Assembly (NCBI GenBank): GCA_038501625.1
Contig: JAZAYU010000005.1
Coordinates: forward strand, 1,240,001-1,304,000
Direction: 5' to 3'
DNA from: Corbicula japonica
Lineage: Eukaryota; Mollusca; Bivalvia; Venerida; Cyrenidae
DNA length: 64,000 bases
Below are positions 9,466 to 40,627 of the stretch, one piece after another. The notes under the pieces are model-generated. The model worked only from the letters and a program-made list of their open reading frames with translations. It had not been told where the DNA came from and searched no databases. The position numbers and the translations under genes were made by a program. The stretch's first letter is position 1, and each line of letters opens with the position of its first letter.

Positions 9466-10309
9466 TAAAACAAAGCATTAAAAAGCCAAAATCAATGCGG
9501 TTTATATATTTACTTTGCACATTCTTATTTTTATAATTTAAGTGTGTTTTATCTATGTTTATTAATTGATAAATAATATAATTCTTAATTATCGAATTTT
9601 CGAAAACTTGTTCTTTTTCAAGAAAACAATAATACGCTTTCAACATGGATGTTACTTAAAACGGAATAATTTCTGTATTTTTCTTGAAAAAGTACAGGTG
9701 TTCGACAATTTGATAAAAAAGAGTGTATATTATTTACAAATTATATAACTGACTTCCCTTTTGGAAGAATTTACGTAATTGTGATATGTTTATTTATATT
9801 CTTTTTGAAAACAAATTTTTATACACCTAAAAGAACATATAAAATTTGACCAATCTGTTAACCAGTTTTGGATTTACACATATCATGTAAGGGAAAGCTG
9901 TCTCCCCTCTAGAAACATATCTTTCTCTCACAGATATTTAGAACAAAAGAAAGATATTCCTTATTTCAAGAATAACCAAAAAGAAAAATAAAATGTAATC
10001 GAGCAAAATTTTATATTTTAAATATTTCTGCTGACAAATCTTGTCTATTACTATTATTAATTAGGTAGGTAGATCGATGGGTCGATTGGTGCTAGTTAAG
10101 AGACACTGTTCGTAGATACTAGTATTCCTGTCTATCCAGAAAAATCAAACCAAGCAGAAATTGTTTCGAATACTCTATTACGTCACCCTACACCTGAAAT
10201 TCTTTAATTTGTTTATTGGCTGTCCGTGATGGCAAGAAATTTCAAAATTCTTATTTACTGTATTTTCATACGTGCAGAAAACAGCTCCATATATTATTGT
10301 GTCGCCTGC
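9466..10309. other. AT-rich intergenic sequence, nothing recognised
   Basis: No coding exon, tandem array or clear transposon end was seen. The region holds short AT-rich runs only. The start of the following Helitron-like element may lie within its last 150 bp. Confidence 0.5.
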
Positions 10310-11948
10310 GATAGCAGGTAGACACATAGGGATCCTATTGTCCGGCGGCGTCGGTGCCGTCGTCCGGTAGTCACACAACTTTAACCTGAAACTTAATGTT
10401 GCCTATAACTTTGAAAGTACTTGTCCTATTCACTTCATACTTGGAATATATCATCAGCACGAACAGTGCCATCTGTGACGACAAGAATGATAACTCCAGT
10501 TTCAATATTTTTTGAGTTATGCCCCTTTCAAATGCAACTTTAACCTGAAACTTAATGTTGCCTATAACGTTGAAAGTACTTGTTCTATTCACTTCATACT
10601 TGGAATATATCATCAGCATGAACAGTGCCATCTGTGACGATAAGAATGATAACTCCAGTTTCAATATTTTTTGAGTTATGCCCCTTTCAAATCCAACTTT
10701 AACCGGAAACTTAATGTTGCCTATAACGTTGAAAGTACTTGTCCTATTCACTTCATACTTGGATTATATCATCAGCATGAACAGTGCCATCTGTGACGAC
10801 AAGAATGATAACTCCAGTTTCAATATTTTTTTAGTTATGCCCCTTTCAAATGCAACTTTAACCTGAAACTTCATGTAGCCTATAACTTTGAAAGTACTTG
10901 TCCTATTCACCTCATACTTGCAATATATCATCAGCACGAACAATGCCATTTGTGATGACAAGAATGATAACTCCAGTTTCAATATTTTTTGAGTTATGCC
11001 CCTTTCAAATGCAACTTGAACCTGTAACTTAATGTTGCCTATAACTTTGAAGGTACTTGTCCTATTCACTTCATACTTGGAATATTTCATCAGCACGAAC
11101 AATGTCATCTGTGACGACAAGAATGATAACTCCAGTTTTAATATTTTTTGAGTTATGCCCCTTTCAAATGCAACTTTAACCTGAAACTTAATGTTGCCTA
11201 TAACTTTGAAAGTACTTGTCCTATTCACTTCATACTTGGAATATATCATCAGCACGAACAATGTCATCTGTGACGACAATAATGATAACTCCAGTTTCAA
11301 TATTTTTTGAGTTATGCCCCTTTCAAATGCAACTTTAACCGGAAACTTAATGTTGCCTATAACTTTGAAAGTACTTGTCCTATTCACTTCATACTTGGAA
11401 TATATCATCAGCATGAATAGTGCCGTCTGTGACGACAATAATGATAACTCCAGTTTTAATATTTTTTGAGTTATGCCCCTTTCAAATGCAACTTTAACAT
11501 GAAAGCTAATGTTGCCTATAACTTTGAAAGTACTTGTCCTATTCACTTTGTACTTGGAATATATCATCAGCACTAACAATGCCATCTGTGACGACAAGAA
11601 TGATAACTCCAGTTTCAATATTTTATGAGTTATATCCCTTTCAAATGCAACTTTAACATGAAACTTAGTGTTGCCTGTAAAATGGAAATTACTTGTTCAA
11701 TTAATTCACTTAATACTTTGAATAACTCATCTGCATTTACAAACCAATTTTTGAAAATTATAACTCAGGTTTCACCATTATTTTAGTTATTCCCCTTTTA
11801 AATGCAATTTAGATGACACATGACTGTGTTCCCTTGTGTATTATTGAAATCAACTTCATATTTTTATTATATATGATTAAACATAGGCCCACATTTCAAC
11901 GTTTTCCATGCAGGCGACACATGTGTTCCGCGGAACACAACATTCTAG
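10310..11948 (+). mobile_element. Helitron-like ('pearl'-type) element with a 159-bp tandem core
   Basis: The right end has a perfect 16-bp palindrome GTGTTCCGCGGAACAC, then AACATT and CTAG followed by T. This is the Helitron 3' signature (hairpin, CTRR, T). The core is about eight tandem 159-bp units (10379-11650) followed by a decayed unit. The exact 5' end is uncertain. Bivalve pearl elements have cores of similar period. Confidence 0.7.
10379..11650. repeat. 159-bp tandem repeat array, about 8 copies
   Basis: 'ttaacc' recurs at 10381, 10540, 10699 and 10858, exactly 159 bp apart, and the units continue to about 11650. Because 159 is divisible by three, the minus strand stays open over several units (53-residue periods). 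This is a by-product of the repeat, not evidence of a protein. Confidence 0.9.
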
Positions 11949-13387
11949 TCTTTTTATAAAGATGCTTCAAAGTTTAAGTTTGTTCACCCAATTTTAGGGA
12001 AAATGCATGCTAAGATCTGACGACATTCAAGTTACTATTCCGCCTGTTCCAAAACCCAGAACCAAAATTGCTGACAGACCAATATTTTTGTAATATCAAA
12101 TTTCCTTTCCGAAGTGCATCTACTTACATAGTGGAACTAAACCCTTTTTGTTCAGAGTGTTAAGAATTCGGGTATGTATAAACTGGGTTATAATATTATA
12201 ACCCAGGTATAAATAAGCATTAGCTTACGAACGGTGTGAAGAATGAAATTTGTTGTGCCTTTTCAAAAAATTAAAACAAAAAGCTCAAATTTATTTGTAT
12301 TTTGCATGGTAGAGCAGGGCCAGGTAGAGGGTAGAAGGGCGACATATTTAGCTAATTAATATTAATCTAACATATGGACCTCATTGCGGACAATTAATAC
12401 ACATAAAAAGATAATAATCTAGTATTACACTGCGAATAATAGTGTGTCATGCTATGTTAGCAAAAAACTATATTTATTTTTGTTACATATATTTTTAGAG
12501 TAGGAACAGTAAGGAATGGAACTGCAAAAAGCAAAACTTAACCCGTTTTTCAATGAAGAAAACAGAAAATGGTTTAGACCAGCATTATATTCATAACTCA
12601 GAACATTAGACTACTAGAATGTTTACTGCAATCAGAGGCTGTGGGCACAGCGAACACTCCTCTTAAAGTAAATTTGCCTATCTACAAAAATATATAATGA
12701 AAACAAAGACAATAAATTTTAAATTTCGAACAGCTGCCAAATTGCATCATGTTGTAACTTCGTTTTTTTCTAACGTTTCCTAATGTTTCTGTCGAAAAAG
12801 TCCATTACCTTACTCTCTGGATTTAAAAGTGTGCTGAAAAAAAAATCCCAAGAACAGCAATAGAGACAGAACCGTCAACATGGGCAAACATTTCTTTATT
12901 ATTTTCCATTTGTAGGGAATTTCATTAAAATATTTACAATCCGAAACAGAAACAACGAATATATATATATAATACATTTCTGCGTTTTCATTCATCAATG
13001 TCAAGTTACTGTCTTTTATTTGAAAATCTAATAACTTTTAAAATTGAACTTACCTGCTATTATATAAGTTATATTTAAAAATGCCTTTGATATTTCTTTT
13101 GTCCTCCAAATATATTAAACTTCCTCCTTCAATTATACGAAGGGAGATAACAAGACATTAACTTATTTCTATTTCAGAAATTTAATGAAGGGGGATAAAG
13201 AGTAAGTCAAAGTTCAAATAACACTTTTCTCACATTCTTGATGTTTCAAAATCTATCTAGGACTATTTAAAATGGTCAGTTGAAATTTTAAATACTCAAT
13301 ATAATATTTATCTTTTATCTAATGTGTGACTTATAAAATAAATGATAGCTATGGTCAGGTATCCATTATTTTAACTAAATCCTAGCA
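11949..13387. other. intergenic AT-rich sequence with one perfect palindrome
   Basis: No gene recognised. At 12184-12207 there is a 24-bp perfect palindrome (CTGGGTTATAAT and its complement). A short TA run lies at 12959-12972. Confidence 0.5.
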
Positions 13388-16171
13388 CAACTATTTGTGC
13401 GCGACAATGACTTCTATATATGTGATGATCGTCCTTCGCGCACAACCCGGTCAGCATTCAAATCAATGCGGAAAATTTTCCTTCTATTTCTATATGCCGC
13501 CGATCGGAATTTGAATCGCAACTTTGGCGGCTCCATAGAGCATCTTAAACCATATACCGGTATATCTTTAAAAAAATTACATACCTGAAAAGCCACATTC
13601 AAGTAGAATCAAAATATGTAATCCTTTATAAATAACGGTTTCGTTTTTATGCAAAACTCTTTTAATTTAAACCTCCACACATGTCAACAAATTTCGATTA
13701 CGGCGCGTAAAGTTAACCTGACTCACGTTTATCGATAAATAACAGAATTTAAATCGGGTCGATTTCCACCACAGTTTTGATCGTAACTGCTTGAGACGTA
13801 AAGGACAGACACTTGTAAAAAGTCAGTATGATAATGGGTCTGTGCTTGCAGTCGAATTATTGAGACTAACTAAATCCGGGATGTAAAAGCCCATGAAGAA
13901 GGGGGAATTTATCCCCCTGAAACGTCGGAAATCTTTTATGCAACGCAGACTGATATTAAATGTTTTGTAGCAAAACATGTCGGGGATTATTTATTTTATC
14001 TGTTAAGATCATTGTATTCTTACCAGTTCATTACATCAACTATTAATATTAAAATAAAGTTTAAAATCTTGTTAAAATAGGTATATGTTTTTGTTGCAAT
14101 AGCAACCAAAACACTTAAGTGCTGACCGAAAAAATAATTGTTTTGAAAAAGGGGAAATTATATGTTTGTTATGGTATTCATTTAATTAAATTATGAAACG
14201 GGGCCAAATTTAGTTATTCGTGAACTTAGCCCTTTGTGATTTTGAGAGTTGTTGTTGAATAGTGTTTCTTTAGAACTTATTTTCAAATAAACCATAATTT
14301 TATGTTTATAATATATGATTGTATAACCATCAGTTTAGATTAATTTGTCTGCAAGGCTGTCTTATAATCCTGTTACCTCAAATGGAAAAAATACAACTCA
14401 AAAACTGCTAAAATGGTAAGAGTGTGAACAAAGGAAGTCTGATATTTTTGTTCTTGCTTGGCTCATATAAGTAGCTCTACAACTGCACGTTTTTATAAGA
14501 ATTATTAGTTCTTATTGTTTGATATATATTTACATTTCGGATCATTCATTATTTTATTGGGTCTAGTTGAAAAGAAACTTTTTGAAAGCACAACTATTGT
14601 CAAAATGTTAAGAGTTTATAAAAAAATCATTTCTGTGAAGGGTAAAGGACCTAAGCTGTTTAAAGGATAAGTTCTCCGTTTTGTTGGTGAACAGCGCTCG
14701 CGATCGCAAGCTATTCTTTTCTATGCCTCCAAAGCGTTCATATATTAGCATCTTGACATCATGGACATTTCAATTGTTGTAATAAGCACTGATATGTACG
14801 AAAATAGAGAAAAGATCCTATTAATTACCTAAAAATCCTTGGGCTAAAAATAGAAATGGTGCAAATATATTTTGCTAAATTTTATCAAACGATTACTGCA
14901 CTCTTTAATGTAGTCCAACTGTAATGCTTTCCCGCTCATAAATTTGCGACGTCGTCAAACATCGGCACGCTTTCGGTGACTTCCGACGCTACTCGTCAGA
15001 GCCGATAGTAACCGAAGCGACATCGATTATTGTCGACTGTTAGTGACAGTTAACCGAGTATTCCCGACATTCGAGAAAAAAGCGCGGGAAATCATTACAG
15101 TTAGACTACCTTAATGTAATAAAGCTGTCCGTCATAATTAGAAAATTATTGTTCTAAAGTGTCAGTTATTTTTTGTTCATATGTTGTAACATCCGGCTTC
15201 GAAAACATTATAAAAGGTAGCAAATAAGTCAGTTTATAGATAAATAATATTATGACAGCCCGAGCTTGCGCGTCACGGTTCCTATCTAGTTATTATTACA
15301 GTTTCTGGATGCCTCTTTTCATAGATTATCGTTAGTATAATTGCTTTAACTATGTATGTGCGCGGTTAACCGGTTACGACTTGCCATCTCTCAAACCGGT
15401 TACGATTATCTCTCAAACCCCTCTTCTTTTTATGGCTATCGTAAAAACTCTTCTCGCTGAAAGAAAAAAAATATGCCTGACATATTAAATCTCGCAGGTA
15501 ATGCCTTAAATATGGAAAAGAAATACAAAACCCCGTTTACATTGTCACCCGCCCTAGTCTCAATTATTCGACTGCAAGCACAGACCCATTATCATACGGA
15601 CGTTTTCGTTGTCTGTCCTGTACGTCTCAAGCAGTTACGATCAAAACTGTGGTGAAAATCGACCCGATAAAAAAAATTCACTCCCACATAAAAATTTCAA
15701 CACTGGTATTTCAAATATCGTCATAAAACATATATATTGATAAAAGTAACAATAAAATGAACGAATAATCCACAAAATTACTTGTTAAACATACCACAGC
15801 ATATGTCGTTTACACGGTGAAAATTATCGATAAACGCGAGTCCGATAAACTTTATGCAGTGTAAACGACATGGGTGGAGGTTTAAAACAGTTTTGCATAA
15901 CGAAAACGTTACTTATAAAGGATTACATATATTGATTCTACTTGAATGTGGCTTCTACGGTATGTAATTTGTTTTTAAATAAATATGGTTTCGTGGGTTT
16001 AAGATGCTTTATGAAGCCGGCAAAAGATTAAAAAGTTGCGATTCATTTTCCAATCAGCGGCATATAGAAATAGAAGGAAAATTTTCCGCATTGATTTGAA
16101 TAGTAACTGGGTTGTGCGCGAAGAGCGACCATCGTATATATTGAAAAGCTCTTGTTGCGCACAAATAGTTG
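13388..16171. mobile_element. non-autonomous DNA transposon with long (about 500-600 bp) terminal inverted repeats
   Basis: Both ends start CAACTATTTGTGCGC. The inverted match runs through 'cgcgcacaaccc', 'aatcaatgcggaaaattttc', 'cttctatttctatatgccgc', the 'aacctccac' block, and on to 'gcttgcagtcgaataattga' near 13860 and 15570. The ~1.7-kb middle has no recognisable transposase. No clear target duplication was seen. A partial copy of the end lies at 18822-18960. Confidence 0.8.
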
Positions 16172-16204
16172 GGCTATCACCCGCCCATTCTTGCTGGCAG
16201 GTTG

Positions 16205-16652
16205 GCAGCGAAAAACAATTTGTTGAAGAGATTTCCTTCATAGCGGTCAGTAACAGTCAGATAATTTAAATGCCTTAATATTCTAGAGATACCATATTTG
16301 GTGGCTGGTGGGTTTCAACAAAACAATTTGTTGAAGTGCTTTCCTTCATAGCGGTCAGTGCCAGGCAGATAATTTAAATGCCTAAATATTCTAGAGATAC
16401 CATATTTGGTGGCTGGTGGGGTTCAACAAAACAATTTGTTGAAGTGCTTTCCTTCATAGCGGTCAGTGCCAGGCAGATCATTTAAATGCCTTAATATTCT
16501 AGAGATACCATATTTGGTGGCTGGTGGGTTTCAACAAAACAATTTGTTGAAGTGCTTTCCTTCATAGCGGTCAGTGCCAGGCAGATAATTTAAATGCCTA
16601 AATATTCTAGAGATACTATATTTGGATATTTGGTGGCTGGTGGGTTTCAACC
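16205..16652. repeat. 108-bp tandem repeat, 4 copies
   Basis: 'caatttgttgaag' recurs at 16216, 16324, 16432 and 16540, exactly 108 bp apart. Units include 'ttccttcatagcggtcagtg' and 'ggtggctggtggg'. Copies are nearly identical, so the array is young. It directly abuts the long-TIR element. Confidence 0.9.
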
Positions 16653-17439
16653 ACTGAATTTATAACCCCTTTGAAAAAAATCGAATTTTCTTCAAACAAG
16701 ATTTCAGAAATCCACAAATCCACAAATGCAATAATTAACAAAAGTCTTTTTTACCTATAACCTAGAATTTTTAATCCTCAAACATAAACAGTATTAAAAA
16801 ATTTACCATTGGGTGAAACACAATAAGAACTATGTGCGACACAAAACAAGTAGTATCCATGTGTATCTCTGTTGCTCTGAATGCTAATTTTCCTTCCGGA
16901 GAAGGTTCTTCAAAGAACCCATCAATTGCTTGTAATGCCAAACAAGCTGTTTCTCACGAACGAGAATGGTTATATGACTCGGCAAGGATTTCTCGACTGT
17001 TGGTTTAGGTCACAGTAATTTCAGTGAGTCACTACAGCCGCAGTGTTGAGACATTGCACACGTTTATGTCGGTTATTAGAATTCAGTGGTGAATGTTAAA
17101 AAATAACAACTTGATTCCTAGATTTTATATAATTTTTAATTTTCTTTATCTTATTTTCTATTCGATTTCTGTATTAAGTTTTATAACAGAACCCAGCGCA
17201 CGTGTTTGTTTGGTGTGGTATCCTGATGGGAGTGATCAAAATCTAGCAAGCAAGACAAAGATAATATTTTGCTTTTGTTGTGTTTCCTGAATAACTTCTT
17301 ACATTTTCTAACCAAACATATTCTCAAACTATGATTTTTTATTGTTCACTGTTCATTGCTCGTCTTGGTTGCTAGACTCGCGCGTGACCTCTGATTAAGC
17401 TATCCGGTTTTTAAATAAAACCGGTGTTGATATAAAAAT
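16653..17439 (+). promoter_or_regulatory. PRMT5 upstream region (promoter not precisely located)
   Basis: No coding sequence is recognised. A CACGTG E-box lies at about 17198-17203. A palindromic 'ccggtttttaaataaaaccgg' sits 20-40 bp before the start codon. A transcription start cannot be fixed by eye. Confidence 0.4.
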
Positions 17440-36279
<18,840 letters not shown>

Positions 36280-36497
36280 TGTAAACATGTTACAAGTGTT
36301 GTGTGTGGGAACCACACGTTCTGCCAATTCACAACCCCAAGGGACATTCTTACACTACTTACACTATTGGACTTAAGTGTGTATGCAGAAATCACATGTT
36401 CTCGGTGTGTATGTCAAAACCACATGTTCTTCCAATACACACCATAAACGGAAGCCGTTCCACCATTAGACTTGAATTTTGAAAACACTGACAGTCA

Positions 36498-36503
36498 AAT
36501 AAA
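36498..36503 (+). promoter_or_regulatory. PRMT5 polyadenylation signal
   Basis: AATAAA lies 219 nt after the stop codon, just beyond the duplicated coding-end copies. Confidence 0.6.
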
Positions 36504-36980
36504 AAGCAAACTCAATGAAAGTTCAGAAGATTGTATTGTTCAAACATTTTGAATAAACCAACTATACATTTGTCACATTGTATGGCTTCTGCTTTACACT
36601 ATCCTTCATATACAACCCTTTATGGCATGGGCGAACAGGAAATGGTGCCAAAAAGTTTGTTTATGACATTATGTCGGGACGTCATACACAGCTTGAACCT
36701 GTTTTCCAAACATTCTCATTCAGAATATTATGTGCGTTTTGGTTCCAACGAGAAACAAAAGTGAAAATAAAAATGATATTCCAATGTTTGAAAACAGTGG
36801 AATATCCACTTTTATTTCACCGAGAAAATTCTATAACTCCGAGAAGCATAAACAATCCTTGATCTCAATAACAACTGTAGAACAGAAAGGTATTTCTTAT
36901 TTATGAAGTCTGCTAATCTTCTAGTCATTTGAAGTTTGTGCACAGAATTGAGTTGAGCATGAAAAATGTTTTGTAACCAC
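36504..36980. other. intergenic, nothing recognised
   Basis: AT-rich spacer after PRMT5 with no exon or clear repeat boundaries. Confidence 0.4.
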
Positions 36981-37138
36981 GGGGCCTGGTTCAAAGGTTA
37001 AAAAAACTGATTATGGAAACCAGTCTCAAATCTCAAGCATCTGATTGGCTGAAATGGTGACTGTTTGCCATTTCAGCCAATCAGAGGCTTGAGATTTGAG
37101 ACTGGTTTCAAATCTCAGTTTTATAACCTTGGGACCTG
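36981..37138. repeat. foldback element (complete copy)
   Basis: Inverted arms 'agtctcaaatctcaagcatc' / 'cttgagatttgagact' with 'tgattggctgaaat'/'atttcagccaatcag' around a ~15-nt loop. The outer ends 'gggcctgg' and 'ttgggacct' also pair. Confidence 0.75.
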
Positions 37139-37451
37139 AAGACGTCAAATAGAGACAATGTTTAGAAACTTGTGCATTCATTTAGATCTATTAAACTCAT
37201 CAAATAAAGTATTTTGCACTTGACATCAAGAACAAATTAAGATGTTTGAAACAAAGAAAAATTTTCTCTTTTCTACAAATTAAAGTGTCACTTCTTACAC
37301 AAACTGAGCTTTAATTTCCCCGACCACTTTTGCTTTCAAAATGTCTTGTTCTGATCACTGTTGTTTTACTAGTACTCTTGACTTCTCCAAAACAAAAGTG
37401 GTTACGGGAAATTAAAGTATATTTGAATAATGACATCTGTATGATATTTAG

Positions 37452-37503
37452 GGTTTGGGGTGTGTCACGGGAAAAGGTACCTTCGGACAGTTGACGTCAA
37501 TTC
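37452..37503. repeat. short conserved repeat with TGACGTCA core, copy 2 (inverted)
   Basis: 'gggaaaaggtaccttcggac' then 'agttgacgtcaattc', the reverse complement of the arrangement at 31207 and 39225. Confidence 0.6.
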
Positions 37504-37539
37504 TTGAAATGAAGTCATAAAGTTTAGCAGACGACCTTA

Positions 37540-38240
37540 TTTATTAGATCTACGAACCTTTTTTTGAAATGGTGAAATAATACAACAAGCTAACAAAAAA
37601 ACACAATATGACACATTTTCCTAGGGTGAAATAATACAACAAGTTTACAAAATCTATCTATGACAAAGTCTACCCCGTGTATTTACATTCCTTTGAAAGG
37701 GTGGAATAATATAATAGGCTTACAAAAACAACTATGATAAATTCTATTATGTTTTTTTCTTTCTTTGAAAGGTTGAAATAATACAACTAACTTACAAAAA
37801 CTACATGATAAATTCTACCGTACGTATCTACCTCCCTTTGAGTGAAATTAAATAACAAGCTTAAAAACAATTAATGACAAATACTTCCCTCTATTTTTCT
37901 CTCTCTTTAAATAGGTATAACAATACAACAGGCTTACAAAAACAAGTCGGCTTTAAACGCTCTATAGAGCTTGTGTTATTTGTTATGAAACCCGACTATA
38001 TATAAATGAAATTTACTTCACTTTAACAATATTAGACAAATTCTTCCCTTTTTATTTCCCTTTCTTTGAAAAGGTGAAATAATATAACAAGCTTACAAAA
38101 ACTCTTCCTTTTTTATTTTCCTTTTTTGACAATGTGGAAAATTTTAACAAGCTTTCAAAAACTTTTCCCTATGTATTCCCCTTTCTTTGAAATGGTGAAA
38201 TAATACAGCAAGCTTACAAAAACAATCTATTTTGGTCATG
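37540..38240. repeat. ~80-bp tandem repeat, about 8 degenerate copies
   Basis: Units share 'gaaatggtgaaataatacaa', 'aagcttacaaaaac' and 'ttcccttt'. The spacing varies because of indels. Confidence 0.75.
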
Positions 38241-39224
38241 CTGGTATCATTAACTTTCGTGGCGACAATTTATTTTCGCGCTTAGGTCCAAACTGACCCT
38301 TTGCGTTGACATAAATTCACCCAGTTTTAATATTCTCATATTATTATCATTTTTATTTGCTTCATTTCTGAAGAGCATACAACACAATGTTAATATAATA
38401 GACACATATACAAGTTACATAATATTGGCACAACGAGATTAGAGCAAATAAATAACTGACGTGAAGCAAGATATGTGTAAAAATCACGTGGTCAAATCAG
38501 TTTGTTTGCCCTTATTGCAAGACTCTACGAGAGAGGAAAGCATAAAGGGAGATAATATTAGTTTTCCGCGAGCATGCTGTACGATTTTACGAAAAGCTGC
38601 TAAAGCCGAAAATGAAAATCCTACGTTATGCGTTAACTGCGTTGTCCTTCAATGTTTAAGAAATGCTGAAAATTCTAGATATATGCATACATTGTCTCCA
38701 AAATTGTTGCAGTTAGTTACATAAATGCTGCATTTTTATCAACGGGAACAAGCATTCGAATGATATTGCTAACATGACCCAACAAATACTTTATACACAG
38801 TCAAAGTAGAGAGACTACAGATATTTGACTGTGATTGAAAACATAAAACTAGCTCTGGTTTTGTTTAGTCGTTTGATTTTACATTTAAAGCATACATGAA
38901 AGAGTTTGTTTGTCGATTACTACAGTTTTTAACAAATTTAATATTTTATTTCGAGGCTGCTTGATTTTGCGCACATTTTCTAGCGCGAAATACGCGAAAA
39001 TTAAACCTGTGCAAAATATGATATCACAGTATGGTAAATTCTGCATAACAAGGATTTTTATGATAATAAATATTAAAAAGATAAACAATCAATATCAGTG
39101 CGAAAAACAGGTTAAATATTTTGTCACCAACTTGGAAAAATGGCCCTAAATCGCAACCCTCCCACCACCCTAGAAATGCAAAATAATATTGATGTCAGCC
39201 CAACTACCGGTATATGACGTCGTT
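38241..39224. other. intergenic AT-rich sequence
   Basis: No gene recognised. An 87-codon open frame at 38461-38724 has no family signature I know. Confidence 0.4.
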
Positions 39225-39276
39225 TCAAGCATTGACGTCAACTGTTCGAAGTAACTTTTCCCATGACGCGCCCCTT
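39225..39276. repeat. short conserved repeat with TGACGTCA core, copy 3
   Basis: 'attgacgtcaactgttcgaa' then 'gtaacttttcccatgacgcg'. Same order as copy 1. Confidence 0.6.
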
Positions 39277-39379
39277 TTATGACTTTTATACAAATCAAAG
39301 ACAATGATCCCTGAAAAGTCCGAGCACCGGCTCGACTGCCTGGAATTGATAGACAGTACCGGTAACCGGCTAAGTCGGC

Positions 39380-39790
39380 AACAATATCTGTTTACCTGAA
39401 TAAAGTTGGCAACAATATCTATTTTCATATATAAAATTGGCCATGGTATCTGTTTACCTGAATAAAGTTGTCAACAATATCTATTTACATGAATAAAATT
39501 GGCTATGATATCTGTTTACCTGAATAAAGTTGGCACCAATATCTATTTCATGAATAAAATAGGCAGTTTTATTTGTTTATTTTAATAAAGTTGGCAACAA
39601 TACTATTTACGTGAATAAAATTGGCGATGATATCTGTTTACCTGAATTAAGTTGGCAACAATATCTTTTTCATGAATAAAATTGGCAATTATATTCTGTT
39701 TACCTGAATAAAGTTGGCAACAGTATCTATTTACATGAATACAATTGTCAATGATATATGTTTACCTGAAAAAAAGTTTGCAACAACATC
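39380..39790. repeat. ~62-bp tandem repeat
   Basis: Six or more units contain 'tctgtttacctgaataaagt', 'tggcaacaatatctattt' and 'catgaataaaattggc', with few changes. Confidence 0.85.
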
Positions 39791-39949
39791 TGTACCTTTT
39801 CAGTTTAGCCGCTATTTCACCAAACAAATGTTTCCACCTTTTGAGAGTTCACAAATAATCAGGCACACTTTCTTCAAATAATGGAGCCAAGATTCCATAG
39901 GTGATGGTGTCCATGCTTTGATTCGATGCTGTGACTGATTTCACAGAAT

Positions 39950-40327
39950 AGTAGATGGTCAGAGGCTCCAAGAATGTTTTCAAACCAGTCTCAGGTCTCA
40001 AAGTTCACATTGGTCAGTTTGGAGACTGCACTTAATTTCTGCCTATCAGACTTCTTAAATCTCAGATTTATTTCTGTTTAGGTCCCAGTGTCTGGTTCTA
40101 GTGGACTACAGAAATTGTTGTTTCTGGTAACAGCTGCCTATCAAAGAGTCTCGGGGAATGGAAGTACAATCTTATAAAAGGCCCAAGATCATAAACTTCA
40201 AAAATTGACATCAGTCTCAAATCTCAAGTATCTGATTGGTTGAAAGTGGGGACTAGTGTTTATTTCAGCCAATCAAATTCTTGAAATTTGAGACTGATCT
40301 CCAGTTTTAGTTTTATGATCTTGGGCC
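39950..40327. repeat. foldback elements, one diverged and one complete
   Basis: The complete copy at 40189-40327 has arms 'agtctcaaatctcaagtatc' and 'ttgaaatttgagactgatct' with outer 'gcccaagatcat'/'atgatcttgggc'. The 39950-40100 stretch has scattered pieces of the same family. Confidence 0.6.
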
Positions 40328-40367
40328 AAGCGCTTGGTCCACGTGGCAACTATTTTGCCTACCTACC

Positions 40368-40430
40368 TAAAATAAATAAAATAATTAATAAATACAAATA
40401 CATAAATAAATAAATAAATAAATAAATAAG
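40368..40430. repeat. (AAAT)n microsatellite
   Basis: Imperfect run of 'aaataaat' units. Confidence 0.9.
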
Positions 40431-40627
40431 AAAACCTTTACCATTAAGCATTGAAATAGGAACGGTGCGTAAAAATATTGAAAACTATATGGGCATTATA
40501 AAAAATCCTAGCATATTGTATACATGCAGATTTTTATGAAGATAGTCCGTAAGGTTATTAAAAATTATAATTTTCAAATGAGTGTTCGTCGTCCATTAAA
40601 TGTTTTATCGATTTTAAGCAATGTTTG

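Noticed and set aside
10764..11618. 284-codon minus-strand frame with 53-residue internal repeats
   Set aside because: It is the translation of the 159-bp tandem array. The period is divisible by three, so it stays open by chance, and units outside the frame carry stops.
13397..13602. Matching short frames on both strands at 13.4 and 16.0-16.3 kb
   Set aside because: They are the two arms of the long inverted repeat, not genes.
38461..38724. 87-codon Cys-containing frame
   Set aside because: No signal peptide, domain or splice support seen.
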